A stretch of DNA of 64,000 nucleotides from Mesorhizobium loti (GTDB lineage: Bacteria > Pseudomonadota > Alphaproteobacteria > Rhizobiales > Rhizobiaceae), in contig NZ_QGGH01000001.1 of assembly GCF_003148495.1 (NCBI RefSeq), positions 437,805 to 501,804 on the forward strand, read 5' to 3'. A program made the position numbers and the translations under genes. The notes under the pieces are model-generated. The model saw nothing but the letters and a program-made list of their open reading frames with translations. It did not search any database and was not told where the DNA came from. The stretch's first letter is position 1. Each line of letters opens with the position of its first letter. Positions 57,988-64,000 of this stretch are shown one piece after another.

Positions 57988-59112
57988 CTAGAACGAGCGC
58001 TGGAAGCGGAGGATACCGCCGATGCTGTTTTCCTTGTCGGCCTTGGTCCAGTTGGTGACGGTGTCTGCGCCGACATGCAGATAGTCGACTTCGGCCGTGA
58101 CCTTGAAGCCCTTGACGATTTCATAGGCAATGTTCGCAGCTACGCCGAAGTTCTTGCCTTCGTCATAGGAGAGCTGGGTGTTGAACGAAGTCTTCTCGTT
58201 GATGGTGTAGGTGCCACCACCCCAGATCGCCCAGTTGCCGCTCCACTGCTTGTAGAAGCCGCGGCCGTGCGCGTCGATAGCGTTGCCCGCGTCGTCCAAG
58301 AGGTTGTCGTCGGTGCCGTAGCCACCCATGATGAATAGTGACAGGTTGTCCATCGGCTTTACGTCCAAGCGGACCTTGCCGGCCACTTCCTCGTAGTTGC
58401 TGTCGTAGGCGACGACGCCGGTGATGGCGCCCCAGCCCTGCGTGTACTTCACGCCGCCGACGACATGCGGAACATAGCTGTCGATCGTGCCGACCGCGCC
58501 GGAGCCCTCTTCGAGCGAGGCCACGGCCGTGAAGCCATTGCCGGCGTCGAAGTAGTACTGCACGACGTTGGTGTCGAAATCGCCGTAAGGAACCAGCGTA
58601 TCCTGGATGACGGCGCCGGCGTAGCCGATGAAGGTGTCGAAGGCCGATTCGTCCTTACCGACGCGCAGACCACCGAGTTGGATCCAGGCGAATTTCACCG
58701 AGACGCCCTTGTCGAAGGCGGTATTGCTGGTTGCCGTGTTGCCGAAGTTGAAGCGCATTTCGGTGTAGGTCTTTAAGGTGCCTAGCTCGGTTTCCTGGCC
58801 GGTCCAGGTCTTAAAGGTGAAGCGGGCGTTCTTCTTCCAGGTGTCCTGGATATCGCCGTCCTGGCGGTCCGTGGCGAGTGCACCATCGAACGAGCCAATG
58901 TCGCCGGCGCCGATGTCATAGCGGACATAGCCGCCTATGCGCAGGCAGGTTTCGGTGCCCGTAATATAGAAATAGCCGGCGCCGTAGACGTCGCAGATCT
59001 TGACGTATTCGGCCGGTTCCGGCTCGGCGACGACGACCGCGTCGGCCGCACGCGCGCCCGTAACTGCGATCAGAGCCGCAGCGGAGCCGAGAAGAAGGCT
59101 CTTGATGTTCAT
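57988..59112 (-). CDS. Outer-membrane porin, rhizobial/Brucella Omp2-like
   Basis: 374 residues. Signal peptide MNIKSLLLGSAAALIAVTGA then RAADAVVVAEPEP, followed by the family marker YVKICDVYGAGYFYITGTET with CLRIGGYVRYDIG. The C-terminus ends ILRFQRSF, a final Phe typical of outer-membrane barrels. It forms a trimeric general porin. ATG 59112 has GGAG six bases upstream; a GTG at 59124 is possible. It sits alone between two decayed IS5 copies and looks intact. Confidence 0.94.
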   Translation of the reverse strand: MNIKSLLLGSAAALIAVTGARAADAVVVAEPEPAEYVKICDVYGAGYFYITGTETCLRIGGYVRYDIGAGDIGSFDGALATDRQDGDIQDTWKKNARFTFKTWTGQETELGTLKTYTEMRFNFGNTATSNTAFDKGVSVKFAWIQLGGLRVGKDESAFDTFIGYAGAVIQDTLVPYGDFDTNVVQYYFDAGNGFTAVASLEEGSGAVGTIDSYVPHVVGGVKYTQGWGAITGVVAYDSNYEEVAGKVRLDVKPMDNLSLFIMGGYGTDDNLLDDAGNAIDAHGRGFYKQWSGNWAIWGGGTYTINEKTSFNTQLSYDEGKNFGVAANIAYEIVKGFKVTAEVDYLHVGADTVTNWTKADKENSIGGILRFQRSF

Positions 59113-59486
59113 TTTGATCTCCACTCAAAAGATTAAAAAAAGGGCCAGGGTATCTTTGCTGAAAGACAGCACCCCCTCCCATTCCCCACGATCGAGAACC
59201 ATGCGCACCACGCTGCTCCCTCGCAGTTTGACGCTACCGGCTGCGTTGAATTATTCAATACTTCTGGCGCTTGGCGCAGCGGTATATACAGCAACTGTTG
59301 CAGTTATGTCGCGAAAATACAAATATATACTGCACTATTGGTACAAACTATACAAACAGATCAATCTGTACAATTGGAAATAGCTGGCAGATATACACGA
59401 ATCAATGGGGGGGGGCGGTGCGCACGCGCTCGGCCGGCATCGCTGCCAGCCGACGCTGATTTGCAGCTGGGCCCGTGAGTTCGGCT
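59113..59486. other. AT-rich intergenic region upstream of the porin
   Basis: No gene seen. The 59270-59400 part is strikingly AT-rich for this window, with repeated TATAC / TACAA words and the palindrome at 59356. It probably holds the porin promoter on the minus strand. Confidence 0.5.
59356..59369. promoter_or_regulatory. Palindrome upstream of the porin gene
   Basis: ACAGAT-CA-ATCTGT, perfect 6-base arms, with flanking TACAAA-type repeats. Candidate operator about 245 bp upstream of the porin start. Confidence 0.35.
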
Positions 59487-60185
59487 TTATGTCAAGGAAA
59501 AGTCTCGTGCGGCCAAAACGACTTCTTCAGCCAGATCTTGCCTGAGCATTTCTATGGGAACGCGACCATCGAGAAGCGGCGAAGGACGGATCAGCCAGAA
59601 CCAGGCCAGTCTTGGATTGGAGATCGAGGCGAGCACCTGCCGAATTCCAGGTGCTGGCCTGCCGTCGATGAACTGAGCCAACGGGAACACATGCTTGCGG
59701 GCGCCTTTTCGCAGTGCCACCACGTCGTTTTGCCGTTGCCACCAATGCAGTGTCGATCGCGGTATGCCGAAGCGTTTTTCCAGATATGTTGGCCCTGCAA
59801 CCTGACCAGCCCAGTCTTGAATGCCAAGGCAATCGCTTTGCTGATCTCGCGTTTTTTGGACTGCGCTCCCATGAGCGCCCTCGGTTCGAACCGTGAGCGG
59901 AACTCCCTCACGAGCGCCGGCACTGAAATCTCGCGCTGCTTCGGCCGCGAGCCTGTGAACAAATTCGGAGGCCAGGGCGGTCAAATCGTCATGAACCGCT
60001 CGTTTGCGAGTTAGCGAAGGTAGATCGGTGCCAGCGATGTTGCCAGCGCTCATGTGGGCTGGGGTTGAAGTGTGTGCCTCTATGACCTCGTCTAATTGAG
60101 CCAGGACGCGCCGGACCTCTTTTGCAACCAAGCTAGAGAGCTTGTCCTGGCGAGGTTCTTTTTCAAAATCAAATGATTTTGCCAT
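59487..60185 (-). CDS. Orphan antitoxin-like protein with an Xre/MbcA/ParS-type C-terminal domain
   Basis: About 232 residues. Residues 110-180 hold an HTH-like stretch (TYLEKRFGIPRSTLHWWQRQ) and the C-terminus reads ISNPRLAWFWLIRPSPLLDG then RVPIEMLRQDLAEEVVLAAR, resembling the DUF2384/MbcA/ParS toxin-binding domain of RES-Xre systems. No RES-type toxin gene is seen next to it. ATG 60185 follows AGGGGA at 6-7 bases; the longer frame to 60260 runs toward the IS copy. It may be a stand-alone regulator or half of a lost toxin-antitoxin pair. Confidence 0.65.
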   Translation of the reverse strand: MAKSFDFEKEPRQDKLSSLVAKEVRRVLAQLDEVIEAHTSTPAHMSAGNIAGTDLPSLTRKRAVHDDLTALASEFVHRLAAEAARDFSAGAREGVPLTVRTEGAHGSAVQKTRDQQSDCLGIQDWAGQVAGPTYLEKRFGIPRSTLHWWQRQNDVVALRKGARKHVFPLAQFIDGRPAPGIRQVLASISNPRLAWFWLIRPSPLLDGRVPIEMLRQDLAEEVVLAARDFSLT

Positions 60186-60277
60186 GTGTGGTCCCCTGCC
60201 GCGTAAGAGTCCCGCGTCCTGCGCGATCGATTTGTGATTATTGGCTATGTATGTGGACACGAGCGACCCGAGGCCCG

Positions 60278-61077
60278 ATGGCTCGGCTCGAGACGAAGCG
60301 TTGTCCGATCGATCTCACCGATGAGTAATGGGATCGGATTGCCCTGTTGCTGCAGAAGCCGGCCAGGCGAGCCGTAGGCTTAGAATCGACCTGCGCGAGG
60401 TTCTCAACGTGATCCGCCACATGACGCGTACGGGGGGCGGCCGTCAGATACCGAAGGACTTTCCGCCCTGGCAAACGGTCTACTGGTGGTCCCGACGTTT
60501 TGTACAACTGACGCTGTTTTGCATGATCTGCAACATCGCCGGGATGCTCGATCGCGAGCGGGGCGGGCGCGAAGCCAGCCCGAGCGCCGGTATTATCGAA
60601 AGCTAGACCTTCAAAGCACCTTCGCTGGACGCCGAGCGAGGCCATGATACGGCCAGGAAGATGGCCGGGCGTAAGAGCCCGGTCGACACCGATGGGCGGC
60701 TGCTGATTGTCAATCTCCCGCGGGCCAACATCTCCGACAGCCCCGGAGTGCAGATGATCCTCAAGTCTATCTGCTGGCCAGGGATCAAGCATTTTTTCGC
60801 CGACGGCGCCTACGATCGCAGGCAATTGAGGCAGTAGGCGGCGTTCCTCGACTTCGTCTTCGAAGTGGGGGCGCGGCATCGACACCGAGGCCGGTTTCAA
60901 GGTACTGCCCAGGTGTTGGGTCGTCGAGCGAACCTTCGACTGGTTCGCACGCTGGCGCAGCCTCTTGCGCGACTGCGAACAGTGCGTCGACACCTCCGAA
61001 GCCACGAAACGCGTCGCTGTGGGAAGTCTCTTGCTGCACAGGATCAGCCATTGAACGAATTCCCAAACGGACTCTTA
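60278..61077 (+). mobile_element. IS5-family insertion sequence, heavily decayed (right copy)
   Basis: A transposase relic reads CPIDLTDE, stop, WDRIALLLQKPARR, PPWQTVYWWSRRF, MLDRERGGREASPSAGIIES, stop, TDGRLLIVNLPRANISDSPG, FFADGAYDR and LRQ-stop. It matches the left copy throughout but carries more stops and frameshifts. The right end TTCCCAAACGGACTCTTA pairs with the left copy's left end. I see no clear left end, so this copy is truncated there. Same orientation as the left copy. Confidence 0.82.
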
Positions 61078-61097
61078 CCAAGTTCCATCACGGCGGC
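61074..61097 (+). repeat. 24-bp direct repeat, right copy
   Basis: Exact copy of 56814-56837, directly after the right end of the decayed IS and directly before the rest of the agmatinase gene. Confidence 0.9.
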
Positions 61098-61270
61098 AGT
61101 GCTCGACGGAGTTCTCGACTCCATACGGACGATCCAGATCAGTCTCAGGAGTGGGGGCCGAGTGGCTCTGGGAGTTTTCTTACGCATCCGGAATGACCGT
61201 CATACACGAAAGAGAGGTGTCATCACTTGGCATTGGGGCAAACTGGCTATCCTTGAACATTAAACTCTCC
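61098..61270 (+). pseudogene. Agmatinase/ureohydrolase-family gene, internal fragment
   Basis: Reads AVLDGVLDSIRTIQISLRS, then after a one-base shift AEWLWEFSYASGMTVIHERE and VSSLGIGANW, the part of agmatinase that follows KFHHGGPFR. About a dozen bases of the original junction are missing and the 3' third of the gene, with the second metal motif, is absent. Non-functional. Confidence 0.8.
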
Positions 61271-61355
61271 CAAAACAATCGAAGGGTTCCTTGCCATACC
61301 TGTCGGCAACCAAAACATTGCAACAGATCCGAAACAGGTTGTTCAATCCACCGCA

Positions 61356-62198
61356 TCAATCGGCGTGTGTTGAATGATCGCCTTTAACGCTGAGGAGGTG
61401 GCGAGTTCTATCCTCCAGAATTACGCAATTAAGAACTCCGCGGGTGTAAATTTCCGTGTCAACGTTAATTCTGTTCGGCAGGCTTTCCACGTTCTCGGCC
61501 GGGGTATGTCCATGGACCACTACTTTCCCGAAATCCTTTCTTGACTCCAAGAATTTGTACCGGATCCAAGTCAGATCATGATCAGTCTGCTGATCGAGCG
61601 GGATATCCGGATCAACACCCGCGTGGGCAAAAAAGTAGTCACCAAATTCAAAGTGGCTCTGTAAAGAACGAAAGAACGCCATATGTTCCAGTGGCACTAA
61701 GTTCAAGAATTGACGACGGACATCCTCGGCAACCAAGGGGTTCTTGATGCCTGCTTCAATCTGCGACAAGGGCACCCCATACGAACAGAGAGTCTGCAGA
61801 CCTCCTTTTCGACCCCAGAGAGGAAGAACGGTACTGTCTTGTGCGAAATCGATGAGCCATTGCTCATGGTTACCTCTCAATAAAACACAGTCAAAGATTC
61901 CATTCGTCCGCAGTTCACAAAGTCTTTCGACCACGAGTTTTGAGTTCGGGCCACGATCAATATAGTCGCCAAGAAATATAATGATGGGGTTTGCGCCCGG
62001 CACCTCCGCCATATCTTCAGAGATTCTCCTCACCATGGAGTTGAGCTGAAAATCATAGCCGTGGATATCAGCGACCGCGTAGATCCGGCGAGAGGTCATC
62101 GGTGCTTGCGCTCTGATACGGAAGTGTTCCCAATCGCCACTTCTGAAATCCACCTCAAGTTGTATTCTAATGTTCTCCGCACGGACTTTGTTGGTCAT
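61356..62198 (-). CDS. Metallophosphatase (PPP / Ap4A-hydrolase-like)
   Basis: 280 residues. The PPP metal motifs are in order: YAVADIHGYDFQLN, FLGDYIDRGPNSKLVVERL, LLRGNHEQWLIDF, FFAHAGVDPDIPL and VVHGHTP. Such enzymes act as serine/threonine phosphatases or diadenosine-tetraphosphate hydrolases. The ATG overlaps the stop of the upstream phosphodiesterase (62195-62198), so both are translated together. Base composition is less GC-rich than in the cbb/hyp genes, suggesting a separate origin. Confidence 0.88.
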   Translation of the reverse strand: MTNKVRAENIRIQLEVDFRSGDWEHFRIRAQAPMTSRRIYAVADIHGYDFQLNSMVRRISEDMAEVPGANPIIIFLGDYIDRGPNSKLVVERLCELRTNGIFDCVLLRGNHEQWLIDFAQDSTVLPLWGRKGGLQTLCSYGVPLSQIEAGIKNPLVAEDVRRQFLNLVPLEHMAFFRSLQSHFEFGDYFFAHAGVDPDIPLDQQTDHDLTWIRYKFLESRKDFGKVVVHGHTPAENVESLPNRINVDTEIYTRGVLNCVILEDRTRHLLSVKGDHSTHAD

Positions 62199-63724
62199 TG
62201 TACCGCTCCGGCACGGGCACCTGTCGTAACGTCATTCGACATAGCCCCCTCAACGCCTCCTTCGTTCAGGTACATGCGGTCACCCAACTTGGTGACGCTG
62301 AGAACGGTTGGTTTGATGCCTCCCGACGATCGCATCTTCATACTGGTGACCTCGCTCAAGATCGACCTGTCTTCAGTGAGCTCGCTCAGGACCCTCCCGC
62401 TCATTGATGCTGGGCATGGAATACCTAATATGCTCAGGACTGTCGGAGCGATATCTGTGATCGAGCTTGGCGCATCCGCAACGAGCCCCTTCGCCTGCCC
62501 CGCTCCATAGGTGGCGAGAACGGCCGAAAGCTCGGCAGCGTGGAGACCGCCATGTGTTCCGCCACCCAGCCGCAAATCGTAGTCACCCGCATCATAGTAG
62601 GCACTACCACGGATGCCAGCTGCGCTGACGCCGAGACCGTCTGCAAGATTGACGCATAAATCTGGCGCGCGGGGTCCACCGGCACCAATGAGTTCGAGCG
62701 CCAGCGTGTTGGCCAAGATACCGTCAGGGCCCCCCGGATCAATGGCACGAGTAAATGCACCACCAAACCATTCTTGTTCACTCATGAAGCTCAAAACATC
62801 CCCGAGAAGTACGGGATCGAACCTTCGCATCCAGATTCCTGCTGCACGGCCAGGCCTCAAAAGAAGGTCAGTAGCATTATCCTCGAAAGACGAGTCTGCG
62901 GCAAAGCCGGCCTCTCGCAGTTCTTCTGCAACCGACAACAAACCACTAATAGTGATGTGCCCATGGTCTGACACGACGAAGATGCTGGTTTCGTCCCGGT
63001 CGGGTTGAAGGCTATGCCAAGAGAGAAGCTCTCCTACCACTTCGTCGCAAAGGCGCATCCTGTCATAATGTTCGGGCGAACCTAATCCGTACAAATGGGC
63101 GGCGCTGTCGACCTCTGTGAACCACAGGATAGATACGGCTGGACGATGGTGCGGCCATACTTCCCTCTGAAACAACTTGAGAGCTGTTTTCGGGCCGTCC
63201 ACGGACAGACCTCCGGCTGGAATGTTTAGATTGCGATGCGCTCTCGCTGCGAAGTCATGAGGAAAGGAAGTCTGGGGATGTTTTACATTGAACCCAATTT
63301 GTCCGTACTTGTCACCTTGCCAATTCAACGCCGACAGAGCTCCAGGACCGCTGGATGTTATGACTGCGAGTTTTTTCTGTGCGTCACGCAAGATTTTCGC
63401 AAGCGATGTAGCGGTGACCAACCGCCCTTTGAGCCGATTGTCTGCAGCATACCAGTCGTGGGTAGTTTCAGTGAAAATCTGATTGGGGTCGGTGTCTCTA
63501 ATGTAGAACTGATTACCGAAAATCCCGTTGGCTTCAGCGTTTGCTCCAGTGACGAGAGCAGTCAACGCGCCTCGTGTCTCGCTAGGGAAGACGGTCTTAT
63601 GGTTCTTGCTCCAAGTGCCCTTTCGTCCCAATTCAGTCAGATTGGGCATCGTCCATTCATTGACCATGTCCGGTCTTAAGCCGTCGATGCCAAGAATAAT
63701 GGCGGTTTTCGCTTCACAGATCAT
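62195..63724 (-). CDS. Type I phosphodiesterase / nucleotide pyrophosphatase-family protein (alkaline phosphatase superfamily)
   Basis: 509 residues. ILGIDGLRPDMVNEWTMPNL holds the first metal Asp, the nucleophile region is HKTVFPSETRGALTALVTGA, then WFTEVDSAAHLYG (Asp/His) and VVSDHGHITIS (Asp-His); a late His is in GGTHGGLH. It hydrolyses phosphodiesters or phosphonate/phosphate monoesters; substrate unknown. No signal peptide, so cytoplasmic. ATG 63724 is chosen because it gives the family N-terminus; it overlaps the end of the regulator gene. Confidence 0.86.
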   Translation of the reverse strand: MICEAKTAIILGIDGLRPDMVNEWTMPNLTELGRKGTWSKNHKTVFPSETRGALTALVTGANAEANGIFGNQFYIRDTDPNQIFTETTHDWYAADNRLKGRLVTATSLAKILRDAQKKLAVITSSGPGALSALNWQGDKYGQIGFNVKHPQTSFPHDFAARAHRNLNIPAGGLSVDGPKTALKLFQREVWPHHRPAVSILWFTEVDSAAHLYGLGSPEHYDRMRLCDEVVGELLSWHSLQPDRDETSIFVVSDHGHITISGLLSVAEELREAGFAADSSFEDNATDLLLRPGRAAGIWMRRFDPVLLGDVLSFMSEQEWFGGAFTRAIDPGGPDGILANTLALELIGAGGPRAPDLCVNLADGLGVSAAGIRGSAYYDAGDYDLRLGGGTHGGLHAAELSAVLATYGAGQAKGLVADAPSSITDIAPTVLSILGIPCPASMSGRVLSELTEDRSILSEVTSMKMRSSGGIKPTVLSVTKLGDRMYLNEGGVEGAMSNDVTTGARAGAVQ

Positions 63725-64000
63725 GTTGTTTAGTTCCAAAATTACTTGGGTAGATAACTTTGACGCCCGATTCATTGAAAGCGGTGACGAAGTCTTTTGG
63801 CGGAGCATGGTCCGTGACGATGGTGCCGATTTCTGATAGGGGAACGGAAACGTAAGAGCCAGAAGCGCCGAACTTGCTGTGGTCAGCAACAAAGATACGC
63901 CTTCTACTCCTCTGACAAAGTAGGCGCTTGAGATGCTGGTGGTATTTCTCGGCCTCGACCAACCCATGCACAGGGTTGATTCCGTAAGTACCCATAATGG
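63714..64000 (-). CDS. DeoR-family regulator, C-terminal part (5' end beyond the window)
   Basis: About 95 residues visible: IMGTYGINPVHGLVEAEKYH then RRIFVADHSKFGASGSYVSV and IGTIVTDHAPP, the sugar-phosphate-sensor end of DeoR/GlpR repressors. The frame is open to the window edge. Its stop overlaps the start of the phosphodiesterase, so this is an operon: regulator, phosphodiesterase, metallophosphatase. The expected effector is a phosphorylated sugar or polyol. Confidence 0.85.
   Translation of the reverse strand, partial: IMGTYGINPVHGLVEAEKYHQHLKRLLCQRSRRRIFVADHSKFGASGSYVSVPLSEIGTIVTDHAPPKDFVTAFNESGVKVIYPSNFGTKQHDL

Noticed and set aside
57883..58338. A 151-codon + strand open frame near the porin
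   Set aside because: Mostly antisense to the porin 3' end and partly intergenic; no recognisable domain.

Overview
The window reads as a high-GC alphaproteobacterium of the Hyphomicrobiales, most like Mesorhizobium or a close relative. Evidence: a Brucella/Rhizobium-type porin, a red-type (form IC) RuBisCO operon with cbbX, polyamine-type ABC transporters, LysR/IclR regulators and decayed IS5-family elements. The assignment is by family resemblance only.

Region 1 (1-24.3 kb, + strand) is a catabolic accessory region. It opens with the tail of a polyamine-type ABC permease, then an FAD amine oxidase-like gene, an IclR regulator, an aldehyde dehydrogenase, a trimethylamine-dehydrogenase-like FMN/4Fe-4S/FAD oxidoreductase, a class III aminotransferase, a Rid protein and a beta-keto acid cleavage enzyme (BKACE/DUF849). 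This looks like a route from an (N-methylated?) amino compound through a beta-keto acid. A serine hydrolase follows, then a gene graveyard holding relics of the oxidoreductase and BKACE in the same order. A second set comprises a LysR regulator, an aldehyde dehydrogenase, a complete ABC importer (with a fused double permease and an embedded LVIVD protein), an acyl-CoA synthetase, a ketopantoate-reductase-like protein, a fumarylacetoacetate-hydrolase-family protein and an aldo/keto reductase.

Region 2 (24.8-38.1 kb) is a complete Calvin-Benson-Bassham operon on the minus strand, cbbF-P-T-gap-pgk-A-L-S-X-E-Z-Y, with cbbR divergent. gap and pgk appear to use translationally coupled TTG starts.

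Region 3 (38.2-56.3 kb, + strand) is a group 1h-type (actinobacterial-type, high-affinity) [NiFe]-hydrogenase island: a sigma-54 activator with a degenerate receiver, a small zinc-ribbon protein, a perfect -24/-12 promoter with possible IHF and activator sites, hhyS-hhyL, two tandem HiPIP-like proteins, a maturation protease, accessory genes (TPR, two tiny membrane proteins, a NifU-Rieske fusion, an NHL protein), hypF-C-(SIS)-D-E-A-B and a NiCoT nickel permease. Regions 2 and 3 together encode H2 oxidation beside CO2 fixation, so H2-driven (possibly trace-H2) lithoautotrophy is the most attractive reading.

Region 4 (56.3-64 kb) is a scrap zone: an agmatinase-family gene split by an interval bounded by two decayed IS5-family copies and a 24-bp direct repeat. 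Inside lie a porin and an orphan MbcA/ParS-like antitoxin-type gene. A metallophosphatase / type I phosphodiesterase / DeoR operon runs off the right edge. I saw no rRNA, tRNA or CRISPR array.
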